Shown: piece after piece, positions 21,108 to 29,995 of the stretch | Numbering within the stretch: position 1 is the stretch's first letter | Layout of the letters: each line of letters opens with the position of its first letter | NCBI GenBank assembly: GCA_012960535.1 | Contig: DUBB01000005.1 | Span: forward strand, 1 to 45,743 | Direction of reading: 5' to 3' | Source: Gammaproteobacteria bacterium | GTDB taxonomy: Bacteria; Pseudomonadota; Gammaproteobacteria; Pseudomonadales; Azotimanducaceae | DNA length: 45,743 nt | The notes under the pieces: model-generated | What the model was told of the DNA's origin: nothing | Database searches by the model: none | What the model saw: only the letters and a program-made list of their open reading frames with translations | Made by a program: the position numbers and the translations under genes

Positions 21108-21111
21108 TGCG

Positions 21112-21819
21112 GTGGCATTGGATACAACTGAAGAAGAACAGATCGAATCGATCAAGAATTTTGTTAAACAATATGGCCCTTCGGTGCTGATAGCGATTGT
21201 CCTGTCACTGGGTGGGACCTATGGCTACCGGTCCTGGGAAACCAGCGAGAGGGTTGATCGCGAATCAGCCAGTGCTGCCTATGAAGGGTTAGCCTCAGCC
21301 ATAACAGCCCTACCGGAATCTAACGAGACCCTTGCTGATGCTATTGGAGAAATGGCAGGTACTTTGAAATCGGATCATCCTGATTCCACTTATGCGGTAT
21401 TCGCTTCCCTGCAGATGGCCAAGTTAGCCGTAGAGCGGGGTGATTTTGCAGAAGCTGAAGCTGAATTTCGCTGGGCCCTGGAGTATGCCGATCCCTCCCT
21501 TGAGGCGCCTATCAGGATAAGACTTGCTCGAGTGTTAAAGGCTGATAATCGTTTTGAACTAGCACTTGAGGTGCTGGACAAGAAAATAGAATTGTTTGCC
21601 TATGGCCCCACCTGGCATGAAGCGCGGGGTGATATTTTGTTGATGCTGAAGGAAACTGATCAAGCCAGGCAGGCTTATCAGATCGCAGTCAATACTTCCG
21701 GAGAACTCACTGCGCCGTCATTGATTATGAAACTGGAAGATATAACTTACGCCAAGGTAATCTCAGAGTTAACTGCTGAGACTGATGAAGTTTCTGAGCC
21801 CGAGGAAATCGAAGAATGA
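21112..21819 (+). CDS. yfgM: YfgM/AncA-like inner-membrane TPR protein
   Basis: YfgM is an ancillary SecYEG-associated periplasmic chaperone with one membrane anchor. I start it at the GTG at 21112, preceded by GGAG at a good spacing, giving about 235 residues. A TTG at 21094 inside hisS is less likely. The protein has a short cytoplasmic acidic N-terminus (TTEEEQIESIKNFVKQYG), one span (VLIAIVLSLGGTYGY) and TPR-like repeats. It lies between hisS and bamB, the standard place. Confidence 0.9.
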   Translation: MALDTTEEEQIESIKNFVKQYGPSVLIAIVLSLGGTYGYRSWETSERVDRESASAAYEGLASAITALPESNETLADAIGEMAGTLKSDHPDSTYAVFASLQMAKLAVERGDFAEAEAEFRWALEYADPSLEAPIRIRLARVLKADNRFELALEVLDKKIELFAYGPTWHEARGDILLMLKETDQARQAYQIAVNTSGELTAPSLIMKLEDITYAKVISELTAETDEVSEPEEIEE

Positions 21820-23018
21820 AGTACCGTCTAAGACAAGCTCGTATTTTACTTCCGCTGCTGCTGTTGTCGAGCTGCAGCTGGTTTGGTGATAAAGAGGAAG
21901 AAATAAATAAACCCGCCGAATTAAGGCGCTTTGTATCGGAGCTGGACATTGTTTCGTTGTGGAGCCGTAAGGTGGGCGGTGGCGCCGAAGATAAAGCCAT
22001 TCGGCTGGAACCCGCCATTGCTGGCAGCAGGGTTTTTGCGGCATCCGCCAGTGGTACGGTCATGGCGCTTCAAGCAGGCAATGGCAGGCCCTTGTGGCAA
22101 CGCCAGGTAAAAGATTTTTACGTGGGCAAGGAATTGAAAAATGCCTTTGCCAAAGATGTTGATGTAATAACTGGTGGCGTCGGCGTTGGTGCCGATCTAG
22201 TGCTGGTTGGCACGGCGGCTGGGGATGTTGTTGCGCTTTTTCAGAGTGATGGCAGCCTTGCCTGGCGCTCAAGAGTCTCAAGTGAAGTGCTCGCGCCGCC
22301 GCAGGCGATTGATGACTTGATTGTAGCTCAGACCATCGATGGAAAAGTTGCTGGATTTGATGCCCTGTCCGGTGAACGTAAGTGGATCTTTTCGACGTCG
22401 ATTCCGAGCCTGACTTTAAGAGGAACATCGACTCCATTGGTGGGAGATGGTGTGGTGATTGCAGGTTTTTCGAATGGCCGCGTTGCCTTGATCGATCCGA
22501 TTAAGGGTGTTGCTGCTATCGATGAGCGTATTGCAACTGCAATGGGGCGATCGGATTTAGAAAGATTGGTCGATATCGATGGCAGGATGATATTTACCGG
22601 TGGAAGGTTATACGTTGCGAGTTACCAGGGGCGGCTGGTAGCCATCGATTTGAATGCAGGCAGGCCACTCTGGTCTGAAGAAGCTTCAAGTGTTGTTGGT
22701 CTGGGGTCTGGCTTTGGTAATGTTTACCTTGCCCATGATGATGACCGTATTACGGCCATGGACATGGACAATGGTCGAGTTCAGTGGGACATTGAGGCGC
22801 TGCTAAACAGGGATGTCACAGTACCTGTAGCCACCGGTAGCTATGTTGCCCTCGGAGATTTTGAGGGCTATTTACATATCATTGCTCAGTCAGATGGACG
22901 TTTTGTTGCCAGGAGAAGAGTCGATAGTGCAGGCATTTTCACACCCATCGTCAGTGATGGTAGCAGGCTCTATGTGATGGGTAACAGCGGTAAGCTTTTC
23001 GCATTTGAGATCAGGTAG
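21816..23018 (+). CDS. bamB: Outer membrane assembly lipoprotein BamB
   Basis: BamB is the beta-propeller lipoprotein of the BAM complex that folds outer-membrane proteins. The 400-residue protein has a lipoprotein signal with lipobox LSSC (Cys20). PQQ-like propeller repeats follow, such as GTVMALQAGNGRPLWQRQV and GRLVAIDLNAGRPLWSEE. It overlaps the yfgM stop by 4 nt and is followed by der. Confidence 0.96.
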   Translation: MKYRLRQARILLPLLLLSSCSWFGDKEEEINKPAELRRFVSELDIVSLWSRKVGGGAEDKAIRLEPAIAGSRVFAASASGTVMALQAGNGRPLWQRQVKDFYVGKELKNAFAKDVDVITGGVGVGADLVLVGTAAGDVVALFQSDGSLAWRSRVSSEVLAPPQAIDDLIVAQTIDGKVAGFDALSGERKWIFSTSIPSLTLRGTSTPLVGDGVVIAGFSNGRVALIDPIKGVAAIDERIATAMGRSDLERLVDIDGRMIFTGGRLYVASYQGRLVAIDLNAGRPLWSEEASSVVGLGSGFGNVYLAHDDDRITAMDMDNGRVQWDIEALLNRDVTVPVATGSYVALGDFEGYLHIIAQSDGRFVARRRVDSAGIFTPIVSDGSRLYVMGNSGKLFAFEIR

Positions 23019-23025
23019 TCCTACT

Positions 23026-24444
23026 ATGCTGCCGGTTATTGCTTTAGTGGGCAGACCCAATGTGGGTAAATCCACCTTATTTAACCGGCTCACTAAAACC
23101 CGCGATGCTCTGGTTGCCAGTTTCCCAGGATTAACCAGGGACCGGCAGTATGGCCGGGGAGCACTCGGCGAATTTGATTATCTGGTGGTCGATACGGGTG
23201 GTTTGTCTGGTGACGAGAGTGGCATTGATAAGCCCATGGCTGAACAATCGCATCAGGCTGTAGCAGAAGCTGACCTGGTTTTGCTTTTGGTGGATGCTAA
23301 AGAAGGTCGGATGGGGGTTGATGAAGATATAGCCGGCTTGCTCAGGCAACAGGATAAGCCTGTTTTATTAGTTGCCAATAAAATTGATGGACAGAATCCG
23401 GACTATATCATTGGCGAGTTTGCATCCCTGGGTTTGGGGGAACCGATTGCTGTATCTGCCACCAATGGTCATGGCATCGGCCAGCTCGTCAATACCTCTA
23501 TTGCAGCTGAGCTGGCTCAGCTGGACAAACCCGAAGAACCGGAATTGCAGGCGCATGGCATCAAGTTAGCCGTCGTCGGACGTCCGAATGTTGGCAAGTC
23601 GACGCTGGTAAATCGCATGCTAGGGGAAGACCGAGTTGTTGTTTTTGATGAGGCCGGAACCACCAGGGACAGTATCTATATCCCGTATGAGCGAGACGGG
23701 CAGGCCTATACCATCATTGATACCGCTGGCGTTCGACGTCGCGGAAAAGTCGTTGAAGCTGTCGAAAAATTCTCCGTGATAAAGACGCTCGATGCGGTCA
23801 ACGATGCCAATGTGGTGATCCTGATGGTGGATGCCAGAGAAGCCATTGTTGATCAGGATCTGCATTTACTCGGCCATGTCATTGAAGCCGGTCGCGCGCT
23901 GGTGATTGCCGTTAATAAATGGGATGGTACTGACCTGGAACAGAAGCAATATATCAAGCAGGAACTTGAAAGGCGGCTGACGTTCCTGGACTTTGCCAGC
24001 ATCCATTTTATTTCTGCTTTGCATGGTTCTGGCGTCGGTAAGCTGTATCACTCTGTACTCCAGTCTTATGCTTCTGCAACCCGGCCGATATCTACAGCCA
24101 GCTTGAATACTATCCTATCCAATGCACTGGTGGCCCATCAGCCACCGCTGGTAAAAGGACGCAGGATTAAATTACGGTATGCCCATGCAGGCGGCAGCAA
24201 TCCACCTATCATCGTCATCCATGGTAACCAGACCGACTCCATTCCAGAGTCGTACAAGCGTTTTCTTCGCAATCATTTTCATAAGGCCCTTAATCTGAAG
24301 GGGACCCCTCTGAGGATTGAATTCCGGACAGGTGATAACCCTTTCAAGGGTCGCAAGAATAAGCTAACGCAAAGGCAGATCTCTCGTAAACGCAGATTGA
24401 TGGCCCATGTTAAGAAAAATGAAAAAAAGCGCCGTCAGTCCTGA
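23026..24444 (+). CDS. der: Ribosome-associated GTPase Der (EngA)
   Basis: Der is the double-domain GTPase needed for 50S subunit maturation. I chose the ATG at 23026 (MLPVIALVGRPNVGKSTLF), giving 472 residues. Both P-loops (GRPNVGKSTLF, GRPNVGKSTLV) and both NKxD motifs (NKID, NKWD) are present, followed by a KH-like domain with a basic tail. Its last 10 nt overlap the end of the convergent M23 gene. Confidence 0.97.
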   Translation: MLPVIALVGRPNVGKSTLFNRLTKTRDALVASFPGLTRDRQYGRGALGEFDYLVVDTGGLSGDESGIDKPMAEQSHQAVAEADLVLLLVDAKEGRMGVDEDIAGLLRQQDKPVLLVANKIDGQNPDYIIGEFASLGLGEPIAVSATNGHGIGQLVNTSIAAELAQLDKPEEPELQAHGIKLAVVGRPNVGKSTLVNRMLGEDRVVVFDEAGTTRDSIYIPYERDGQAYTIIDTAGVRRRGKVVEAVEKFSVIKTLDAVNDANVVILMVDAREAIVDQDLHLLGHVIEAGRALVIAVNKWDGTDLEQKQYIKQELERRLTFLDFASIHFISALHGSGVGKLYHSVLQSYASATRPISTASLNTILSNALVAHQPPLVKGRRIKLRYAHAGGSNPPIIVIHGNQTDSIPESYKRFLRNHFHKALNLKGTPLRIEFRTGDNPFKGRKNKLTQRQISRKRRLMAHVKKNEKKRRQS

Positions 24445-25226
24445 TCGAGCACTAGTAATAGTGCAGGGTCAACACGATTATTGTTCAGGCTGACGCTCCA
24501 GTGAAGATGCGGCCCTGTGACTCGTCCTGTCTGACCCACCGCACCCAGAATATCGCCTTTGTTCACCTGGTCGCCTGCTTTGACGCCAATTTGGCTCAGA
24601 TGACAGTAAAGGGTTATCAGGCCCTGGCCATGGTCCAGTAATACGGTATTGCCGTTAAAAAAGTAATTGCCGGTAGCGGCCACTCGCCCAGATGTGGGTG
24701 CGCTGACGGGGGTTCCTTCTGCAGCAGCGATATCCATACCGCTGTGAGGGTTCCTGGCGAGCCCGTTAAGGATACGGCGTTTTCCAAAACTACTGGAGGT
24801 TCTGCCCTTGACTGGCAGAGCAAAGTCCATGTTTACGTTGGTCCGGGAAAAGCTGGTAAAGACACTATTCATCTCGCTTCTTTCCCTTTGGATTCTAGGG
24901 TAGTCCCGGGCGGGTGGCGTTACTTTGTCCTGATCAGGGATGGTAAGGCTTTCGGTTAAGTAGTTCTTGCTAACAATGTTGAACTGAACCGGTCCTGTGC
25001 TGGTCGTCAGGGTAGCCGTTCCCGGTTTGGCTTTGAGGCTGATACCGACGATAGCCAATTGCCTGCCATTTGCTGAAGTGGTCAACACCGGATTGCCTTC
25101 GAACTGTGCTGTGCTGTCTAGTGGAATCTCGATAACGGCAATACCACCTGGTACTGGCCTGTTGTCAGGTAAGGCATTAGCCTGGTTAAGGCAGAGCAGT
25201 AAGCCCAGAGTGAACAGGGCCTTCAT
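24435..25226 (-). CDS. Secreted M23-family (LytM-type) metalloendopeptidase
   Basis: The 263-residue protein has a Sec signal peptide (MKALFTLGLLLCLNQANA), a beta-rich N-terminal domain (about 25-130) and a C-terminal M23 domain. Zinc ligands are H161 and D165 (HSGMD) and H242 (HLHW); H209 is the likely catalytic His. It should cleave peptidoglycan cross-links or act as an amidase activator in the periplasm. Its start overlaps the xseA stop (ATGA type), so the two genes are probably co-transcribed. The same xseA-M23 pairing occurs in related gammaproteobacteria. Confidence 0.92.
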   Translation of the reverse strand: MKALFTLGLLLCLNQANALPDNRPVPGGIAVIEIPLDSTAQFEGNPVLTTSANGRQLAIVGISLKAKPGTATLTTSTGPVQFNIVSKNYLTESLTIPDQDKVTPPARDYPRIQRERSEMNSVFTSFSRTNVNMDFALPVKGRTSSSFGKRRILNGLARNPHSGMDIAAAEGTPVSAPTSGRVAATGNYFFNGNTVLLDHGQGLITLYCHLSQIGVKAGDQVNKGDILGAVGQTGRVTGPHLHWSVSLNNNRVDPALLLVLDQD

Positions 25227-26650
25227 TTTTCTCCCCCGACCAGGTCGATAATTTCAGCGGTGAGTTCACTGTCAGCAAACCGCGCAGTGATTGTCTCGCC
25301 TGGATTTGTCTGCGCTGCCTCGGTGATAATTGAACCCTCAGCATTGCGAATAATCGCGTAACCCCGTTCCAGCGTCGATAAAGGGCTCAGGGCATTAAGT
25401 TTGCCGGCAGCTAGAGACAGTGCACTTTTATGATCTGCAAGGGTCGTGGTCATCGATTGCCCAAGGCTTGCCTGGAGGTGTTGCTGTCTTGCGCGCATCA
25501 CCGTTATTTTTTGCTGAGGTGATTTCAGGTTCTTCTCAGAAAGGGCAGTAATGTGTTTTAGCTGCTTCAACTGCTGAACCATCAGGCGGGTCAGGTTCTT
25601 TCCCAGCATTGCCAGGTCAGGACCCTGTAATGCCCGTCTGATATGGGTTGCCAGTGATCTTTGCAACTGGGTTAATCTGTTTTTCAGCTCGGTCAGGATC
25701 TGAATTGGGTTGCGCAGGCGACGTTCCAGGGAATTCACCGAAAGCTTGCGAAATTCAATTTCATTTTCCAGGCAGGCTATGAGCTGGCCTTCCACTCGAT
25801 CGAAGGTCAGCGCCCATTCGTGCTGGTCAGGCGCTATGAGTTCAGCCGCTGCCGAGGGCGTTGGCGCTCTGAGGTCTGCTACGAAATCAGCGATGCTGAC
25901 ATCTGACTCGTGGCCAACCGCGCTGATGACGGGAATCTCGCTTGCCGCGATGGCTCTGGCGACCGGTTCCGTATTGAAAGTCCATAAATCTTCCAGTGAA
26001 CCACCTCCCCGGGTAATCAGGATAAGATCGAAAGGATCAGCGGTAAATTGGTTCGCCTGCTGGATAGCGGAAATGACCTGGCCGATGGATTCTTCACCCT
26101 GTACTTGGGTCGGGATGAGAGTGCTGCGTAATGCCGGGAATCTTCTTTTTATAACGCTCAGGACATCGCGCACTGCAGCGCCAGTGGGTGAGGTAATGAT
26201 GGCCAGGTGGTTTGCTAACTTTGGAATAGGCTTTTTGAGCTCGCTTGCAAACAGGCCTTCCTGCTGCAGGCGCAGACGAAGTTCATCAAAGGCACGCCTG
26301 AGCGCACCTTCGCCTGCTTCTTCCATTTGTTCTGCGATAAATTGATATTCGCCTCTGGCTTCATACAGGCTTATTTTCCCTCTAACGAGCACCTGAAGAC
26401 CATTTTTAGGGTTGAATCGAACGCGCTGGTTGCGATTGCGAAACATTGCCGTTCGCAATTGTGCCTTGCTGTCTTTCAGGGTGAAATACCAGTGTCCCGA
26501 AGCGGGTCTGGCAAAGTTCGAAATCTCACCTTCTACAAAAACCAGCGGGAACTCATTTTCCAGTATGCCTTTGGCAGCGCGATTGAGTCCGCTGACAGAG
26601 AAAACTTCTATATTGGCGCCCTGATGGCCCTGGCTTGTGCTCATAGTCAT
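25223..26650 (-). CDS. xseA: Exodeoxyribonuclease VII large subunit XseA
   Basis: XseA is the large subunit of the single-strand-specific exonuclease VII. The 475-residue protein has an N-terminal OB-fold (VEGEISNFARPASGHWYFTL near 39) and the nuclease core with ITSPTGAAVRDVL and ILITRGGGSLEDLW. A long coiled-coil region (about 280-410) and a conserved C-terminal LERGYAI segment follow. It is divergent from guaA, as in many gammaproteobacteria, but guaB is missing from between them. Confidence 0.97.
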   Translation of the reverse strand: MTMSTSQGHQGANIEVFSVSGLNRAAKGILENEFPLVFVEGEISNFARPASGHWYFTLKDSKAQLRTAMFRNRNQRVRFNPKNGLQVLVRGKISLYEARGEYQFIAEQMEEAGEGALRRAFDELRLRLQQEGLFASELKKPIPKLANHLAIITSPTGAAVRDVLSVIKRRFPALRSTLIPTQVQGEESIGQVISAIQQANQFTADPFDLILITRGGGSLEDLWTFNTEPVARAIAASEIPVISAVGHESDVSIADFVADLRAPTPSAAAELIAPDQHEWALTFDRVEGQLIACLENEIEFRKLSVNSLERRLRNPIQILTELKNRLTQLQRSLATHIRRALQGPDLAMLGKNLTRLMVQQLKQLKHITALSEKNLKSPQQKITVMRARQQHLQASLGQSMTTTLADHKSALSLAAGKLNALSPLSTLERGYAIIRNAEGSIITEAAQTNPGETITARFADSELTAEIIDLVGGEK

Positions 26651-26890
26651 GACTTCTGTTTCTGTGCTGCTGGCTTATACTGAATACAATGTAACATGCC
26701 TGTATAGTTCCTCTGCAATCCAGATACAGGTAGCAGCATGATTACCTGTAATCGGTGTAAACACCATGGTGGTGAGTCTGACAGCCAAGTGCTTTGGCCT
26801 GTTGGCCTTGCGCCATTTATAGTAGAAAAGCCCATCATGATATTGATGGCTGTGTAAAACCTGTCACCCTGAAATTAGAAATGATACCTG

Positions 26891-26918
26891 TTGCGGTGTC
26901 AGGCAGGAACTTTATAAT
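26891..26918 (+). promoter_or_regulatory. Sigma-70 promoter of guaA
   Basis: A TTGCGG (26891-26896) and a perfect TATAAT (26913-26918) are separated by 16 bp and end 24 bp before the guaA start. Upstream (26651-26890) there is no guaB. The only notable item is a 39-codon frame at 26738-26857 beginning MITCNRCKHHGGE after an AGG-type leader, too short to judge. Confidence 0.6.
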
Positions 26919-26942
26919 TGCGTTTTCCATACGGGTAACTCA

Positions 26943-28544
26943 ATGAATTCGTCCATACACTCCGATATCCATCAAGAAAAAATACTGATTCTTGATTTTG
27001 GTTCGCAATATACCCAACTCATTGCCAGACGGGTACGCGAACTTGGCGTTTTCTGCGAAATCAAACCTTATGATATCAGCGAGCATAAAGTTCGTTCGTT
27101 TGCGCCTATGGGAATTATCCTGTCCGGGGGGCCCGAATCAGTCACCGCCGAGCAGACCCTGAAAGCCCCAGAGTACGTTTTTTCGGCAGGCGTTCCTGTG
27201 CTGGGTATCTGTTATGGCATGCAGACCATGGCACAGCAACTGGGTGGCCGTGTGGAAACTTCAGACAAACAGGAATTTGGTTATGCGCAGATTGACCTAA
27301 CGGCCGAATCGATCTTGTTTGACGGTTTAGGCAATACTGGCAAGCAGGGTGCCTCGGGCAGCCTGGATGTCTGGATGAGTCATGGTGATAAGGTGGTTGA
27401 GGTGCCTGCAGGGTTTATGGGACTGGCTTCTACTACCAGTTGCGAATATGCCGCCATGAGCGATGAATCAAGGCAGTTCTATGGTCTGCAGTTTCACCCC
27501 GAGGTTCAGCACACGCCGGCGGGCGGTGAGATCTTGAAGCGATTCCTGCTGGGTTGCTGTGGCTGTTCCGGGCTCTGGACGCCAGCCAATATCGTTGATG
27601 ACATCATTGCCAAGGTGCGCTTCCAGGTTGGTACGGACCAGGTTATTTTAGGTTTGTCAGGCGGTGTGGATTCTTCTGTTGTGGCAGCGTTACTGTCCAG
27701 AGCGATAGGTGATCAGTTGACCTGTGTGTTTGTTGATAATGGCCTGCTCCGGTTCGAAGAAGGTGATCAGGTCATGGCCATGATGGACCTTGCGGACAGC
27801 AATTACCTGCCCATTAAGGTGGTTCGGGTCGATGCAGAAGATCTGTTTTTGGATAAACTTGCCGGCATTAAGGATCCAGAAGATAAGCGTAAGATAATTG
27901 GCAATACCTTCATTGAAGTGTTTGATGCAGAAGCCGCTAAAATCGAGGATGCACATTTCCTCGCCCAAGGAACCATCTATCCGGATGTGATCGAATCTGC
28001 GGGGACCCAGGATGGTAATGCTCATGTCATTAAGTCTCATCATAATGTCGGTGGGTTGCCTGAAGATATGGCTCTGGAGCTAGTTGAGCCGCTTCGAGAA
28101 CTGTTTAAGGATGAGGTGCGAAAAATTGGGCTGCAATTGGGCTTGTCGCGAGAAATGGTGTTCAGGCATCCCTTTCCAGGTCCTGGTTTAGGCGTTCGAA
28201 TTCTAGGTGCTGTAACCCGTGAGTATGCTGAATTGTTAAGGCAAGCCGATGCGATTTATATCGAGGAACTGCGCAGAGCAGATCTTTACGACAAGGTGAG
28301 TCAGGCCTTTGCTGTGTTTTTACCGGTCAAATCAGTGGGTGTGGTGGGTGATGCAAGGCGCTATGAATATGTGATAGCGCTTCGAGCAGTCGAGACGATA
28401 GATTTTATGACGGCCCGATCCGCGCGTTTGCCTTATGAGTTTCTGGAGAAAGTATCGAGTCGAATTATCAACGAGATCAGTGGTATTTCCAGGGTAACTT
28501 ATGACATTTCCAGCAAACCACCGGCAACGATAGAGTGGGAATAA
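26943..28544 (+). CDS. guaA: GMP synthase (glutamine-hydrolysing) GuaA
   Basis: GuaA amidates XMP to GMP. The glutamine amidotransferase domain (about 10-210) has nucleophile C90 ([10 protein letters not shown]) and the QFHPEVQHT histidine. The ATP pyrophosphatase domain follows with the P-loop [13 protein letters not shown] (near 237) and the C-terminal dimerisation domain ends in PPATIEWE. The 533-residue length is slightly above average. The final codons are partly duplicated twice downstream (29348, 29739), suggesting that the 3' end has served as an integration site. Confidence 0.98.
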   Translation: MNSSIHSDIHQEKILILDFGSQYTQLIARRVRELGVFCEIKPYDISEHKVRSFAPMGIILSGGPESVTAEQTLKAPEYVFSAGVPVLGICYGMQTMAQQLGGRVETSDKQEFGYAQIDLTAESILFDGLGNTGKQGASGSLDVWMSHGDKVVEVPAGFMGLASTTSCEYAAMSDESRQFYGLQFHPEVQHTPAGGEILKRFLLGCCGCSGLWTPANIVDDIIAKVRFQVGTDQVILGLSGGVDSSVVAALLSRAIGDQLTCVFVDNGLLRFEEGDQVMAMMDLADSNYLPIKVVRVDAEDLFLDKLAGIKDPEDKRKIIGNTFIEVFDAEAAKIEDAHFLAQGTIYPDVIESAGTQDGNAHVIKSHHNVGGLPEDMALELVEPLRELFKDEVRKIGLQLGLSREMVFRHPFPGPGLGVRILGAVTREYAELLRQADAIYIEELRRADLYDKVSQAFAVFLPVKSVGVVGDARRYEYVIALRAVETIDFMTARSARLPYEFLEKVSSRIINEISGISRVTYDISSKPPATIEWE

Positions 28545-28554
28545 AAAAGGAAAT

Positions 28555-29187
28555 ATGAGCGAAAGGAAGCAAGAAAATAGATTATTACTGATTTTATCAG
28601 TCCTGTTATTTTTATCTGGAATTTTGCTGCCTGAACTTATCGGGTTTCTAAGTTCTGATTACAATTCAATGAGTCATTATATTAGTGAACTCGGTGCAGT
28701 TGGGGCGGAATACTCAAGAATAATTAACTACTTCGGATTTTTACCAATTGCCTTTAGTGCATTGATTATTACACTGCTTCTTCAATCTAAGTTTTCAAAT
28801 ACTAGATTATCTCGGACAGGGTTTTTATTGGTTGGGATCGGGATTTTTATTGGATACTTTGGTGCGTTTATTTTCCCTTGCGACTATGGTTGCCCTGCTG
28901 AGGGAAGCTTTAGTCAAACCATGCATAGCTACCTTGGATTGATATCCTACTTGATTATTCCTGTTGGGCTTTTTGTCTTAGGAATTGGGTTGAAAAAAGA
29001 ATCTATGATTATTAATTCGTTAACATCATTCGCCGCAACTTTTGTTTTCTTGTTAGGATTTTTTATGATGCTTAACCCAAGTCAAATTGATCTATTAGGT
29101 TTGTGGCAAAGATTAGCAGATTACACAACTTTCGCATTGTTGATCTTTTTAAGCTTGAATCTAAAAGAACAAACTAAATATGAATAA
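28555..29187 (+). CDS. DUF998-type multi-span membrane protein
   Basis: The 210-residue protein has about six membrane spans and the signatures of DUF998: a YNSMSHYISELGA stretch after the first span and a FPCDYGCPAEGSFSQTMHSYLG segment between spans three and four. No enzymatic role is known for this family. It is AT-rich compared with guaA, lies 10 nt after it with a GGAAAT leader, and sits between guaA and the first displaced guaA-end copy. It therefore looks like cargo gained at guaA. Confidence 0.75.
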   Translation: MSERKQENRLLLILSVLLFLSGILLPELIGFLSSDYNSMSHYISELGAVGAEYSRIINYFGFLPIAFSALIITLLLQSKFSNTRLSRTGFLLVGIGIFIGYFGAFIFPCDYGCPAEGSFSQTMHSYLGLISYLIIPVGLFVLGIGLKKESMIINSLTSFAATFVFLLGFFMMLNPSQIDLLGLWQRLADYTTFALLIFLSLNLKEQTKYE

Positions 29188-29347
29188 GATAGGTTGTATA
29201 AGAGAGGTATAGAACCACACACTGTGTAACAGAAGAAGACTAAAAATAGAGTATTTAGTTACACAAATGTTACACAGTAATTTAACTAAAGAAAAACATA
29301 GCCACAAACCATTGATTTTATTAATTTTATGGAAGAGCCAAAACAAC

Positions 29348-29368
29348 GTCACTATTGAGTGGGAATAG
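29348..29368 (+). repeat. Degenerate copy of the guaA 3' end (first scar)
   Basis: Read in frame, the bases encode V-T-I-E-W-E-stop, against the true guaA end A-T-I-E-W-E-stop at 28524-28544. The stretch GAGTGGGAATA is identical over 11 bp, while the codons for Thr and Ile differ only at third positions. This is the pattern left when an element integrates into the guaA 3' end and displaces the old end. I infer an attachment-site remnant. Confidence 0.55.
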
Positions 29369-29477
29369 TATCTAATCTCTCTATGTGGATCTTCAGATTG
29401 CCAGCCCGGCGACACTTTTGGACTTGAAACGAGTATTGAATAAGCTGAAAAAGATACATTTGGGGCAGGGCATTAAG

Positions 29478-29507
29478 GTTACAATGTTTGTAACTCAAAA
29501 CGAGTTA
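29478..29507 (+). promoter_or_regulatory. Operator-like inverted repeats upstream of the 38-codon gene
   Basis: GTTACAA and TTGTAAC face each other around a TGT centre. They partly overlap a second inverted repeat TAACTC/GAGTTA. They end 30 bp before the small gene at 29537 and are well placed for a repressor. The regulator is not known. Confidence 0.4.
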
Positions 29508-29536
29508 AGTTACTGATATATATGAGGAGTAACAAG

Positions 29537-29653
29537 ATGGAAGTGTTAGGGATAATGGGGTTTATTTTTGGTTTGGCGGCGCTTTCGAAAGTTCTGTTGC
29601 TTGAAAAAAAACTGAAAGAAAAGGGGGTTCTAGAACAGGATGACAAAGATTAG
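29537..29653 (+). CDS. Small membrane protein, 38 residues
   Basis: The frame MEVLGIMGFIFGLAALSKVL continues with a basic stretch (LEKKLKEKG) and ends VLEQDDKD. It has one hydrophobic segment (about 3-20) and a charged cytoplasmic-looking tail. A strong GAGGAG leader sits 8 nt upstream and operator-like inverted repeats lie before it. Small proteins of this build often sit next to HTH regulators, as here. No function can be assigned. Confidence 0.6.
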   Translation: MEVLGIMGFIFGLAALSKVLLLEKKLKEKGVLEQDDKD

Positions 29654-29738
29654 TAATTCTTGAGCCAATTCGTAATTGTTGGAACACACTTTATTAAAGT
29701 GCCACTTATTCTCTTGTACTATAAGGGTTCCCAATTCA

Positions 29739-29756
29739 GCAACTATTGAGTGAGAA
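29739..29756 (+). repeat. Degenerate copy of the guaA 3' end (second scar)
   Basis: In frame it reads A-T-I-E-stop-E, with TGG changed to TGA. It shares 15 of 16 bp (ACTATTGAGTGRGAAT) with the copy at 29351 and follows it by about 390 bp. That spacing suggests two successive integrations or one tandem duplication of the attachment site downstream of guaA. Confidence 0.5.
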
Positions 29757-29942
29757 TGCAAGGAAACGACAAAAAAGCATCTTATTTTTCTGATTATGTG
29801 CTGTGGGATATTTTTTGTGGCATTCGTTGCTAATAATCAAGGACAAATAACCCTTAAACCCGTATAAATACTGACTTCCCCCACGATTTACTTTTACTAC
29901 AATGCTTTAAAAGAATGTAAGGCAGTGCATTTGTTCTTGCTT

Positions 29943-29984
29943 TAATGTAAAATATATTTTACATTATGTAAAAATATTTATACA
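29943..29984 (+). promoter_or_regulatory. Tandem palindromic operators before the membrane/HTH pair
   Basis: A perfect 24-bp palindrome (29943-29966, half-site TAATGTAAAATA) is directly followed by an imperfect one (29967-29984, TGTAAAAATATTTATACA). Both share TGTAAA/TTTACA-like half-sites. The second ends 11 bp before the start codon of the gene at 29996. I infer autoregulation by the HTH protein at 30438. Confidence 0.6.
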
Positions 29985-29995
29985 AGAGAATATTT

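Larger units (their letters stand above)
29188..29536. other. AT-rich spacer with inverted repeats (no gene seen)
   Basis: No credible gene is visible. The stretch holds an 11-bp inverted repeat ACTGTGTAACA (29221-29231) / TGTTACACAGT (29268-29278) and the first displaced guaA-end copy (29348-29368). Close to the small gene at 29537 are two operator-like elements: GTTACAA-TGT-TTGTAAC (29478-29494) and TAACTC-AAAAC-GAGTTA (29491-29507). Confidence 0.6.
29654..29995. other. Spacer before the membrane/HTH gene pair (no gene seen)
   Basis: This AT-rich spacer holds the second guaA-end copy (29739-29756), short frames of 25 codons or fewer, and the tandem palindromes at 29943-29984. Nothing else is recognised. 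Confidence 0.55.

Noticed and set aside
25710..26345. A 211-codon open frame on the plus strand
   Set aside because: It is antisense to xseA, which has full-length family motifs. The Arg/Ser-rich translation has no domain-like pattern.
26651..26890. Purine-type riboswitch before guaA
   Set aside because: No conserved purine or guanidine aptamer stems could be seen, and the promoter lies only 24 bp from the start codon, leaving no room for a leader.
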